Assembly: GCA_017559995.1 (NCBI GenBank)
Contig: JAFYPP010000044.1
Location: forward strand, 1 to 45,082
DNA: 45,082 bases
DNA from: Clostridia bacterium
GTDB lineage: Bacteria > Bacillota > Clostridia > Oscillospirales > Butyricicoccaceae
Direction of reading: 5' to 3'
Below are positions 1-7,637 of the stretch, piece by piece. The notes under the pieces were generated by a model that was not told the origin of the DNA, did not search any database, and worked only from the letters and a program-made list of their open reading frames with translations. Within the stretch, counting starts at the first letter, position 1; every line of letters begins with the position of its first letter. The translations under genes were made by a program, and so were the position numbers.

Positions 1-1
1 T

Positions 2-262
2 GTCGCTCTGGCCGGCGAGACCCTGCCTCTGCTGCTGAACATCATGAACAACGGTCTGGAAGAGGCCTGCGTCCGTGACGGCTTCATCCGCCGCTCCCTG
101 ACCACCTACAAGGGCTATCTGACCCACGAGGAGACCTCCGGCATTCAGGGCCGTCCCTGGATCAAGCCCGAGGACATCCTGGGCATTGCTGACCGCAAGC
201 TGGATCCCGCTCCCCCCGCCACCACCACCAAGAGCACCAACTTCATCACCTGCTGCAAGTAA
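2..262 (+). CDS. Alanine dehydrogenase-like protein, C-terminal part (5' truncated)
   Basis: The reading frame is open from the first bases of the window, so the 5' part of the gene lies outside; 86 residues are visible and the frame ends at TAA. The visible part has a T-x-P-x-L-L-x-I-x-N-x-G-x-x-x-A-C pattern followed by a TYKGYLTH segment, which resembles the C-terminal end of alanine dehydrogenases (TLPYAL...NKG...NTxxGxVTYE). Such enzymes convert alanine and pyruvate reversibly with NAD in the cytoplasm. The catalytic and NAD-binding parts are not in view, so the family call rests on a short tail. Other members of the AlaDH/PNT superfamily remain possible. A strong terminator follows. Confidence 0.45.
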   Translation, partial: VALAGETLPLLLNIMNNGLEEACVRDGFIRRSLTTYKGYLTHEETSGIQGRPWIKPEDILGIADRKLDPAPPATTTKSTNFITCCK

Positions 263-288
263 GCTGCAGTAACCCTGGCATTTTTGCG

Positions 289-325
289 GCCGGGAGCCGC
301 TATACGGCTCCCGGCTCTCTTTTTA
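289..325 (+). terminator. Rho-independent terminator after the alanine dehydrogenase-like gene
   Basis: A perfect 11-bp GC-rich stem (289-299 with 305-315) with a 5-nt loop is followed by a T-rich tail (CTCTTTTT). It separates the truncated first gene from the next operon. Confidence 0.9.
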
Positions 326-339
326 TATTTACTGTTTTT

Positions 340-357
340 GGGAAAACGGTATTTCCC
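340..357. promoter_or_regulatory. Possible operator (inverted repeat)
   Basis: GGGAAA and TTTCCC are arranged as an inverted repeat with a 6-nt spacer, about 55 bp upstream of the -35 box at 413. Nearby AATATTG occurs twice (361 and 384). The dyad has no T-tail, so it is not a terminator; it could bind a regulator of the following operon. The regulator is unknown, and the element may be chance in an AT-rich leader. Confidence 0.25.
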
Positions 358-412
358 TGAAATATTGAACCAAACCGAGAACTAATATTGGAATATCCTA
401 TAACCGGAACTG

Positions 413-441
413 TTGAAAAGTACGGGGCCGGTCTTTATAAT
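413..441 (+). promoter_or_regulatory. Sigma-A promoter of the 466-8981 operon
   Basis: TTGAAA (413-418) and a perfect TATAAT (436-441) are separated by exactly 17 bp. Transcription should start near 448, which excludes an upstream ATG at 388 as the first codon and supports the start at 466. No other good promoter was seen inside the seven genes that follow. Confidence 0.85.
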
Positions 442-465
442 AAAAGATTAAGGAAGCGGATCTGT

Positions 466-1374
466 ATGATCGAAAAGCTGAACCAACTGTTTGAAGAAAC
501 CGCCCGTAAGGGCACCGGTCTGCTGGGCATCGGTTTCAAGGATCTGACCACCGGTGAGGAATTGTATTACAACGGCGACAAAGTGTTCCCGCTGGCGAGC
601 GTCTACAAAATCTTTGTGCTGTGTGAACTGTTCCGGCGGCAGAAAGAGGGGACCTTTTCCTTTGCCGAGCGGCACACCCTGCTGGAAAGCGAAAAGCGCA
701 TCGGCAGCGGCATTCTGGAACTGATCGGCGAGGGCGCCGTGCTGTCCATGATGGACTATACCATGCTGATGATGGTCATTTCGGACAACACCTCCACCAG
801 TCTGCTGCAGCAATACACCCCGGCAGAAGATATCCGGGATCATTTGATTGAACCTTTGGGGCTGCGGGATACGCTGTTCATCCCCGGTGCGGGCCTGTGC
901 GATTATTATGGTGTCACGGTGGAGGAATATAAAAAAATCACATCCACGGGTGGACGGTTCCATGCGCGTAACGGCTCCTATTTCCGCTGCGCGGAACCCA
1001 AAAACAAGCAGTCATCGCCCCGTGATATGCTGAAGGTGCTGTCTATGCTGCAGGAGGGCAACCTGATTGACGCGGACTCCGACCGACAGATCCTGGACAT
1101 TATGCAGAAATGTCAGACAAACGATCGCATTCCCAAGCTGCTGCCTGCCGGCGTGACGGTGGCCCATAAGACGGGATCCATCGACCATCTGGCCAACGAT
1201 TGCGGCATCGTGTACACCGACTGTGGTGCCTATGTGCTGACCTTGTTCTACAACGGCAACCTGGCTTCGGAAGAGGAGTACGAAGGCACCGAGTGGACCG
1301 CCGTGGGCAATTCGCTGCTGTCCCGACTGTCCCGGGATATCTACGACATTTTCATCGAATACCATCAAAAATAA
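466..1374 (+). CDS. Beta-lactamase-fold serine hydrolase (class A-like)
   Basis: 302-residue protein of the class A beta-lactamase/penicillin-recognising fold. The three signature motifs are in order: SxxK (S45-V-Y-K48), SDN (106-108) and KTG (235-237). A clear ExxLN omega-loop motif with the general-base glutamate of true class A beta-lactamases was not found; the matching stretch reads AEPKNKQSSPRDM. There is no signal peptide, so the enzyme appears cytoplasmic. It more likely cleaves a peptide, amide or D-amino-acid-containing substrate than protects against penicillin in the envelope. The start at 466 has an AAGGAAG ribosome site and lies downstream of the mapped -10 box; the in-frame ATG at 388 lies upstream of it. 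First gene of a seven-gene operon, 13 nt before the next gene. Substrate unknown. Confidence 0.8.
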   Translation: MIEKLNQLFEETARKGTGLLGIGFKDLTTGEELYYNGDKVFPLASVYKIFVLCELFRRQKEGTFSFAERHTLLESEKRIGSGILELIGEGAVLSMMDYTMLMMVISDNTSTSLLQQYTPAEDIRDHLIEPLGLRDTLFIPGAGLCDYYGVTVEEYKKITSTGGRFHARNGSYFRCAEPKNKQSSPRDMLKVLSMLQEGNLIDADSDRQILDIMQKCQTNDRIPKLLPAGVTVAHKTGSIDHLANDCGIVYTDCGAYVLTLFYNGNLASEEEYEGTEWTAVGNSLLSRLSRDIYDIFIEYHQK

Positions 1375-1387
1375 AGGAGCTGGAACC

Positions 1388-2512
1388 ATGCGTATCGACG
1401 GAATCGAACTGTATCTGGTAGAAAATGCTTTCCATAAGCCCTGGCGTACGGCCTACGGCTCCGATCCGGGCAACAGCGTGGTCATCGCCCGGATGGTCTC
1501 GGGCGACTACGAAGGCTGGAGCGAGGCCAGCCCGCTGCCCGACCCCAACTACAGCTATGAATACGGCAAGGGCGCCTTCCAGGTGTGCAAGCGCTTTTTG
1601 GCGCCTCTCACGGTAGGGAAGGAATTTGCCACCGCCCGGGAACTGAACGAGGCCATGGCCCACGTGAAGGGCAATCCTTTTGCCAAGGCCGCCATCGAGA
1701 TGGCCTGGTGGACCCTGAAGGCCGATATGGAAGGCAAGACTCTGGGTCAGCTGCTGGGCGCCACCACCGACAAGGTGGAGGTGGGCGACGGCTGGGGCAT
1801 CTGCGACAGTTATGACGAGCTGATCGCCAAGGTCGGCAGCAGCTTTGACGAGGGCTACACGCGGGTCAAGCTGAAGATCGCTCCCGGCTGGGACGAAAAG
1901 ATGCTGGAGGCTGTCCGCTCGGTGTTCCCCAACCAGACCATCCATGTGGACGGCAATTCGGCCTACCGTTACAAAGAGCACAGCGACCTGCTCAAGCGGC
2001 TGGATCGGTTCAACCTGGCCATGATCGAGCAGCCCTTCCAGGTGGGCGACATTTATTACACCGCCAAACTGCAGGCGCAGATGGACACCCCCATCTGTCT
2101 GGACGAGACCATCACCGAACCCTGGCAGGCCGAAGTGGCCGCCGAGATGAAGGCCTGCAAGTACATCAATATTAAACCTGCCCGTGTGGGCGGCCTGCAG
2201 AACTCTCTGGACATCAACGAGATCTGCCGCCAGGCCGGCATCGGCTGCTGGGTGGGCGGCATGATGGAGAGCGACGTGGGCAAGGCCATCTGCACCGAAC
2301 TGGCCGCCATCCCCAACATGGTCTACTCCCACGACATCACCCCCGCCAATCTGAACTATCCCTTCACCATCACCCAGCGGGAACTGGTGATGGATGAAAA
2401 ACGGATGCTGGCGCTGGCCACCGAAACCGGCACGCCGGTGAAGCCTGTGGTGGAAAAGATGATGCAGCGGGTGAACGATCAGGCCAAGTTTGGCATTTGT
2501 CAGGAGGATTGA
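1388..2512 (+). CDS. Enolase-superfamily N-acylamino-acid racemase / dipeptide epimerase-like protein
   Basis: 374 residues, full length for the muconate-lactonizing-enzyme subgroup. Catalytic motifs are intact: KxK (K161-L-K163), metal ligands D188, E214 and D239, and the second catalytic lysine K263 in an NIKPARVGGL context; a WVGGMMES motif follows. This order and numbering closely match the OSBS/N-acylamino-acid racemase group (such as the Amycolatopsis enzyme), which epimerises N-acylated amino acids via an enediolate. L-Ala-D/L-Glu or another dipeptide epimerase is the main alternative. No menaquinone genes lie nearby, which argues against o-succinylbenzoate synthase (MenC). AAAGGAG lies 8 nt before the ATG. 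The genomic setting (M20 amidohydrolase, amino-acid racemase) fits racemisation of an N-acyl or peptide substrate. Confidence 0.82.
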   Translation: MRIDGIELYLVENAFHKPWRTAYGSDPGNSVVIARMVSGDYEGWSEASPLPDPNYSYEYGKGAFQVCKRFLAPLTVGKEFATARELNEAMAHVKGNPFAKAAIEMAWWTLKADMEGKTLGQLLGATTDKVEVGDGWGICDSYDELIAKVGSSFDEGYTRVKLKIAPGWDEKMLEAVRSVFPNQTIHVDGNSAYRYKEHSDLLKRLDRFNLAMIEQPFQVGDIYYTAKLQAQMDTPICLDETITEPWQAEVAAEMKACKYINIKPARVGGLQNSLDINEICRQAGIGCWVGGMMESDVGKAICTELAAIPNMVYSHDITPANLNYPFTITQRELVMDEKRMLALATETGTPVKPVVEKMMQRVNDQAKFGICQED

Positions 2513-2514
2513 CC

Positions 2515-4020
2515 ATGCTTACCGAAAAACAAAAAGCGCTGCTGGCAGTTGCCAGAGCCTATTACGACCGAGGCAGTTACGTGCAGTACGACCAGCGCAG
2601 CATGGACCGCGTGCTGGAACTGACGCCTCGCCGCCGCAAGCGCCTGCCCCCCGAAAGCGCCAACAGCCAGTACATCCAGTTCCTGGATTGCTCCGGCTTT
2701 ACCAGCGCGGTGTATTATCAGGCATTCGGCTACGAACTGCCCTCTGACCTGACCTGGCACATGGTGGATGTGCTGACGCCCCGGATCTATTACTACGAGC
2801 GCACTTATGAAGAAACGCCCGAGCAGCTGGATGCCATTGAGCGGGAGGTGCGGGCGATTTTGCAGCCCGGCGACCTGATCACCTATCAGCGGCAGGTGGG
2901 CAGCGGCCATATCGTCATGTATATCGGCGATAACCATTATACCGACTGCACCAATCCCATGGGCACGCAGAACAGTTACAACTATACCGAGAACCATAAT
3001 AATATTTACGACTCCCACGGCGGCATCTGGATCCGCAGCCTGGACCGCTCCTTCCAGCGGGAAGTGGAGGGTCAGGCCACCCCGCGCAACCTGTTCCACT
3101 CCAGCTGCACCCGGTTTTCCGTCAGCCGTCCGCTGGATATCGTGGGCGATCCGCTGCCCCAGGCGATGATCCGCCTGAACCAGGCCCGTGGCCTGTGGTG
3201 CGCGGTGGAAAACAGCGCTCCCGGCAGCCGGCAGGCCTATCCCGGCGGTACTGTGGACTATACCGTCATCGTCCGCAATCAGTATCAGCCCGCAAAGGAG
3301 GTCACCGTGACCTTCGCGCCTCCTGCAGGCGCCAAGCTGCAGGGTGAGGACAAGGTGGAACTGACCCTGGCGCCGTCGGCGGAGACCCGGCTGACCTTCA
3401 CCGTAACGGTGGATGCCGACAATACCGCCCCCTGGCTGGACGGCCCTGCCGTCACGGTCAACGGGCTGGAGGTCTATGCCCATCCCGTGCTGCTGGGCAG
3501 ACCCATGACCGAAGAGCAGACCGTCCGTGTGCTGGAGGTGGCCAAGGCCGCCATGGCAGAGGGCGCCGACGCCGTTGCCGCCGCCGCCAAGGCTTACGGC
3601 GAGCTGGGCGTCAAGATGGACCCCGTGATGCAGCACTACGCCAACAGCCATTTCTTCCTCCACGACTCCACCAAGGGCGATGTCCTGTCCCGCCGTCCCC
3701 AGAAGCCTTTTGAGGATCTGGCGGTGTACGCGGCCTTCGGCGGCCGCGCGGTGATCACCCCCGAAATGGGCTCGGCGGACGGCATCCGCACCGTGCATAT
3801 CCGGCGCCGGGATCTGTTGCCCGGTGACGTGCTGCTTTGCCTGGGCGACGGTCTGGGCCGCAGCGCTTTCAGCTGCATGTTTGACGGAGAAGTGTTCACC
3901 GGCTGCTTTGAGACCGGCGGCGAGACTAAGACGCTGACGGCGGAGGAGACCGACAACTTTATCGACACCCTGTTCGGTCTGCACAGCTTCCTGCTGCTGC
4001 GGCCCAGCCAGGGAATGTGA
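2515..4020 (+). CDS. Tandem NlpC/P60-like protein with a degenerate second lobe
   Basis: 501 residues, start chosen at 2515 because AGGAGG sits just upstream. Residues about 10-180 look like an NlpC/P60 papain-fold peptidase: C59 in LDCSGFTSAVYY is the likely nucleophile, followed by a PGDLI strand and H132 in SGHIVMYIGD. Residues about 235-325 look like a beta-sandwich of DUF11/CARDB type. Residues about 335-500 repeat the first lobe weakly (AVYAAFG, LLPGDVL) but lack both the Cys and the His. NlpC/P60 enzymes usually cleave D-gamma-Glu-diaminopimelate or related bonds in wall peptides, but are usually exported; this one has no signal peptide. Substrate unknown; an intracellular muropeptide or gamma-glutamyl hydrolase is an inference. 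Confidence 0.68.
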   Translation: MLTEKQKALLAVARAYYDRGSYVQYDQRSMDRVLELTPRRRKRLPPESANSQYIQFLDCSGFTSAVYYQAFGYELPSDLTWHMVDVLTPRIYYYERTYEETPEQLDAIEREVRAILQPGDLITYQRQVGSGHIVMYIGDNHYTDCTNPMGTQNSYNYTENHNNIYDSHGGIWIRSLDRSFQREVEGQATPRNLFHSSCTRFSVSRPLDIVGDPLPQAMIRLNQARGLWCAVENSAPGSRQAYPGGTVDYTVIVRNQYQPAKEVTVTFAPPAGAKLQGEDKVELTLAPSAETRLTFTVTVDADNTAPWLDGPAVTVNGLEVYAHPVLLGRPMTEEQTVRVLEVAKAAMAEGADAVAAAAKAYGELGVKMDPVMQHYANSHFFLHDSTKGDVLSRRPQKPFEDLAVYAAFGGRAVITPEMGSADGIRTVHIRRRDLLPGDVLLCLGDGLGRSAFSCMFDGEVFTGCFETGGETKTLTAEETDNFIDTLFGLHSFLLLRPSQGM

Positions 4021-4030
4021 GGTGGCAGCC

Positions 4031-5137
4031 GTGACCAGTATTGCCTTTACCGGTGACATTGCCTTTTCCAAATATTTTGCCAAGGGCCATGAGAAACCCG
4101 ATCTGTTTGACGGGGAAATCACCGAGTTTCTTCGCTCCGCCGACCATGTGGTAGCCAACATCGAGGCTCCCGTCACGGCGGGCGACATCCAAAGCGAGCG
4201 CAAGCTCAACCATGTCAACCCGCCCGAAGCGGTGGACAAACTGCTGGAGATCAACGCCCGGATCTGGACGCTGGCCAACAACCACGTGATGGACTGCAAG
4301 GAGCCCGGCCTGCGGGACACGCTGGACATCGCCGAAAAAAACGGCATCCGCACCTTTGGCGCCGGCTTCAACAAGGAAGAGGCGGCCCGCATCCTGGAGC
4401 TGCCCGAAAGCGGCGGCATCGGTATGTTCAGCATCACCTACTACCGGGACTTCCTCAAGGCCGGTGATGACAAGCCCGGCTGCATCACCGTTGACGACGA
4501 GGAGACCATCCGCGGCAATATCCAAAAGATCAAAGAGAGAAATCGCTGGTGCGTGCTTATCGTTCACGGCGGCGAGGAGTTCTCCAACCTGCCTCTGCCC
4601 TTTATCCGCCGGATGTTCCTGCGGTATCTGGAGATGGGTGCCGACGTGATCGTGGGCCACCATCCCCACGTGGTGCAGAACTGGGAGCAGGTGGGCGACA
4701 AGCTGATCTTTTATTCCCTGGGCAATTTCGTCTTTGACACCGATTATCAGCGCAAGCAGAAGTATTCCGAGTACGGCGTGCTGGTGAAGCTGCACTTTAC
4801 CGAGGACGCCGTTACCTGGGAACACCGGGCCACCCTTGTGGACCGTGAAAACAACCGTATCGTATCCTGTGAGCCGCCGGCCATCTTTACCGGCATCGAC
4901 AGCAGGCAGTACCGGCTGCTGTGGCCTCTGGGTACGGTGAACTTCTCCCGCACCGACCGCACGGCGGGCATCTGGCTCAAGCCGGAAAAGGCCAAGTACG
5001 GCGCGCTGCGGTGGATCTGGGACGACATCGGTTTCCACGGCTTTTCCCATGCCATGGAAATGTGGTGGGGCCGTACGCTGGCCCGTTTCGGTTTTTGGAA
5101 AAAAGCAGACCGCAGGATCACCGATTACCTGCGGTAA
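4031..5137 (+). CDS. CapA/PgsA-family metallophosphatase-like protein, without membrane anchor
   Basis: 368 residues with all CapA-family blocks: TGDI (GD 8-9), NIEAP (from 43), NNH (83-85), HGGEEF (179-184), GHHPHV (209-214) and YSLGNF (228-233). CapA/PgsA proteins have a calcineurin-like phosphoesterase fold and are best known from poly-gamma-glutamate capsule formation, where they carry an N-terminal membrane anchor. Here the protein begins directly with the first beta strand, so it should be soluble. The GTG at 4031 was preferred to the GTG at 4022 because GAGGTGG lies at the right distance before it. It lies 10 nt after the NlpC-like gene. With no capB/capC (pgsB/pgsC) genes nearby, capsule synthesis is unlikely and its reaction is unknown. 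Confidence 0.75.
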   Translation: MTSIAFTGDIAFSKYFAKGHEKPDLFDGEITEFLRSADHVVANIEAPVTAGDIQSERKLNHVNPPEAVDKLLEINARIWTLANNHVMDCKEPGLRDTLDIAEKNGIRTFGAGFNKEEAARILELPESGGIGMFSITYYRDFLKAGDDKPGCITVDDEETIRGNIQKIKERNRWCVLIVHGGEEFSNLPLPFIRRMFLRYLEMGADVIVGHHPHVVQNWEQVGDKLIFYSLGNFVFDTDYQRKQKYSEYGVLVKLHFTEDAVTWEHRATLVDRENNRIVSCEPPAIFTGIDSRQYRLLWPLGTVNFSRTDRTAGIWLKPEKAKYGALRWIWDDIGFHGFSHAMEMWWGRTLARFGFWKKADRRITDYLR

Positions 5138-5157
5138 CTGAGAAAGAAGGTTATCAT

Positions 5158-6258
5158 ATGAGCGATCGTCATTTCCCCGTACTGGAAGTTAATCTGGACG
5201 CCATGCGGCAGAACGCCAAGGTGCTGTGCGACCTGTGCGCCAAAAACGGCATCGCCGTGGCCGGCGTGGTCAAGTTCTCCGACGGCGATCTGCAGGTGGC
5301 AAAGGCCTATTCCGACGGCGGCTGCGCCCAGCTGGCCGTGTCCCGTGCCATTCACCTGCAGGCCATCAAGGAGGCCTATCCCAACAAGGAGACCCTGCTG
5401 ACCCGCAGCCCCACCCGCGGCGATATCGAGGCTACCGCCCGGTTCGCCGACCTGAGCCTGCATTCCGACCCCGACGTGCTGAAGGCGCTGGACGCCGAAG
5501 CCGGCAAGTGGGGCACCAAGCCCGGCATCCTGCTGATGCTGGACGTTGGCGACCTGCGTGAAGGCGTAGACAACATTGACGAGCTGGTGGAACTGGCCAA
5601 GCTGACCGAAAGCCTGCCCAACCTGAACCTGCGCGGCATCGGCACCAACCACGCCTGCCTCAACGGCGTGCTGCCCACCTGGGAGAACCTTTCTTTCCTG
5701 GTGGAGGGCGCCAAGGCTGTGGAACAGGCCGTGGGCCACAAGCTGGACTATATCTCCGGCGGCAGCTCCATCAACCTGCTGCTGCTGAAGGACGGCGTCA
5801 GCAAGATGCCTCCCGAGATCAACCACCTGCGTCTGGGCGGCAGCATCGCCAACCCCATGAACATCCGTCTGGGCCGCGGTCTGGTGTTTGAAGGTATGCG
5901 GGAGGACAGCGTGCGCCTCACCGCCGAGATCGTGGAGATCCACGAGAAGGCTTCCGCCCCCAAGGGCGAATCCACCAAGAACTGGGCCGGTCAGGTGGTC
6001 CAGCAGGTGGACAAGGGCCGCCGTCTGCGTGCCATTCTGGCCGTGGGCAGCCAGGATATTTCCGATGCCAAGACCCTCATCCCCGAGGAAGAGGGTGTGG
6101 AGATCATCGGCGGCAGCTCCGACCACACCATCGTGGACGTGAGCGATTCCCCCAAGACCTGGAAGTCCGGCGACGTCATGAGCTTCAAGGTTCGTTATTC
6201 CAATATGCTGTTCGCCTTCACCGGCAAGCATATCACCATCGAATATCATCACGACTGA
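5158..6258 (+). CDS. Ornithine/alanine racemase-like PLP-dependent enzyme
   Basis: 366 residues of the fold type III PLP family that includes ornithine racemase. The PLP-binding lysine is K39 in AGVVKF, followed by a DGD turn; downstream blocks (LMLDVGDLREGV, GIGTNHAC, YISGGSS, LRLGGSI, ILAVGSQD) match ornithine-racemase-like proteins more than classical Alr. Alr-type enzymes also carry a C-terminal catalytic Tyr region that I could not identify here. The likely role is racemisation of a free amino acid released by the neighbouring hydrolases; which amino acid cannot be read from sequence. The start at 5158 has an AGAAAGAAGG site. It lies 20 nt after the CapA-like gene and 15 nt before the M20 gene. 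Confidence 0.75.
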   Translation: MSDRHFPVLEVNLDAMRQNAKVLCDLCAKNGIAVAGVVKFSDGDLQVAKAYSDGGCAQLAVSRAIHLQAIKEAYPNKETLLTRSPTRGDIEATARFADLSLHSDPDVLKALDAEAGKWGTKPGILLMLDVGDLREGVDNIDELVELAKLTESLPNLNLRGIGTNHACLNGVLPTWENLSFLVEGAKAVEQAVGHKLDYISGGSSINLLLLKDGVSKMPPEINHLRLGGSIANPMNIRLGRGLVFEGMREDSVRLTAEIVEIHEKASAPKGESTKNWAGQVVQQVDKGRRLRAILAVGSQDISDAKTLIPEEEGVEIIGGSSDHTIVDVSDSPKTWKSGDVMSFKVRYSNMLFAFTGKHITIEYHHD

Positions 6259-6273
6259 TCGGAGGCGAGTCTT

Positions 6274-7632
6274 ATGGAGCGACTGAAACAGCTCTGTAAA
6301 AATGTTGAAAAACACCGTCAGCTGATCTTTGACGCCCACGATTATATCTGGGAGCACGCCGAAAGCGGCTTCCGGGAGTGGGAAACCGCCGCCTATCTGA
6401 CCGCCGCCTATGAAAAACTGGGCTACACCCTGGTGCAGGCGGGCAACATCCCCGGCTTTTACACCGACATCGACACCGGGCGCCCCGGCCCCAGGCTGCT
6501 GATCATGGGCGAGATGGACAGTTTGATCATCCCCGCTCATCCCGAGGCACGCAAGGACACCGGCTGCGTTCACGCCTGCGGCCACCACTGCCAGTCGGCT
6601 GCCCTGCTGGGCGTTGCCGCCGCGCTGAAGGAGCCGGGGGCGCTGGACGGCCTTTCGGGCAGTATCCGCCTGATGGCGGTGCCGGCCGAAGAGGTGGTGG
6701 AGTTCGAGTGGCGTGACGAGATGCGCAAGCAGGGCGTCATCCGCTATTTCGGCGGCAAGCAGGAGTTCCTTTCCCGCGGCTATATGGAGGGCTGCGACCT
6801 GGCCTTCATCGTCCACACCAGCTACGGCGAGGGCGACTTTGAAGCGCCCAATCTGGGTGACAACGGCTGCGTCTTTAAAAACGCCACCTTCCTGGGAAAG
6901 GCCGCTCACGCCGGTTTCGCTCCCTATCGGGGCATCAACGCCCTGTACGCAGCCAATCTGGCCATGAACGCCATCAACGCCCTGCGTGAGACCTTCCGGG
7001 AAGAGGACTATGTGCGCACCCATCCCATCGTCACCAAGGGCGGAAGCGTGCCCAACGCCATCCCCTCGGTGGTCACGGTGGAAAATCAGGTGCGGGCCTC
7101 CAATATGGCCGCTATCCTCGCCACCAACGAAAAGGTCAACCGTGCCATGGCGGGCGCTGCCGCGGCCATGGGCGCCGGGCTGAAGATCACCGACCGGGCA
7201 GGCTACGCTCCGCTGCAGAATAACCGGCGGATGAGCGAACTGTTCTGCCGGGCGGCCAATCTGCTTTGTCCGGATCACCCCATTGAGACCGTTGAGACGT
7301 GGAGTACCGGCTGCACCGACATGGGTGACGTGTCCTGCCTGATGCCGGCGCTCCATCCCTACTGCATCGGCGCCGCCGGCCCCGCTCACAGCGATGACTA
7401 CCGCATCGAAAGCGTGGAAAAGGCCTGCGTCAACAGCGCCAAAGTCCAGCTGGCCATGCTGGAGCTGCTGCTGGAGAACGGCGCGGCCGAGGCCAAGGCC
7501 ATCGTGGAAAACTACAAACCGGTTTACAACAGCGTTGCCGAGTATATGGCCGACCTGGATCGGCTGATGCTGGACAAGGATGCTGTGCAAATGAATGAAG
7601 ATGGAACCATCACACTGAATTATAAGGAGTGA
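6274..7632 (+). CDS. M20-family amidohydrolase (AbgB-like)
   Basis: 452-residue zinc amidohydrolase/peptidase of family M20D. Visible catalytic features are GEMDSL (D82), the HACGHHC metal motif (98-106), the PAEE glutamate pair (139-140), H212 in GKAAHAGFAP at the dimer/lid domain, and GAAGPAHSDDYR near the C-terminus. The family removes acyl or aminoacyl groups from amino acids; relatives include aminobenzoyl-glutamate hydrolase subunit B and N-acyl amino-acid hydrolases. No signal peptide. GGAGG precedes the ATG. Next to an N-acylamino-acid racemase-like gene, a deacylase/dipeptidase role is attractive (compare N-succinylamino-acid racemase operons that pair with M20 enzymes), but this is inference. 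Confidence 0.82.
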   Translation: MERLKQLCKNVEKHRQLIFDAHDYIWEHAESGFREWETAAYLTAAYEKLGYTLVQAGNIPGFYTDIDTGRPGPRLLIMGEMDSLIIPAHPEARKDTGCVHACGHHCQSAALLGVAAALKEPGALDGLSGSIRLMAVPAEEVVEFEWRDEMRKQGVIRYFGGKQEFLSRGYMEGCDLAFIVHTSYGEGDFEAPNLGDNGCVFKNATFLGKAAHAGFAPYRGINALYAANLAMNAINALRETFREEDYVRTHPIVTKGGSVPNAIPSVVTVENQVRASNMAAILATNEKVNRAMAGAAAAMGAGLKITDRAGYAPLQNNRRMSELFCRAANLLCPDHPIETVETWSTGCTDMGDVSCLMPALHPYCIGAAGPAHSDDYRIESVEKACVNSAKVQLAMLELLLENGAAEAKAIVENYKPVYNSVAEYMADLDRLMLDKDAVQMNEDGTITLNYKE

Positions 7633-7637
7633 ATGTT

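Noticed and set aside
271..286. Sigma-54 promoter (TGGCAT...TGC)
   Set aside because: The GG and GC dinucleotides are 7 nt apart instead of 10, and it lies before a terminator.
388..465. N-terminal extension of the serine hydrolase from the ATG at 388
   Set aside because: It contains the -35 and -10 boxes of the promoter at 413-441, and a good ribosome site serves the ATG at 466.
2500..4437. 645-codon open frame on the minus strand
   Set aside because: Antisense to the NlpC-like and CapA-like genes, low-complexity composition, no family motif.
5125..7590. 821-codon open frame on the minus strand
   Set aside because: Antisense to the racemase-like and M20 genes; composition of a shadow frame.
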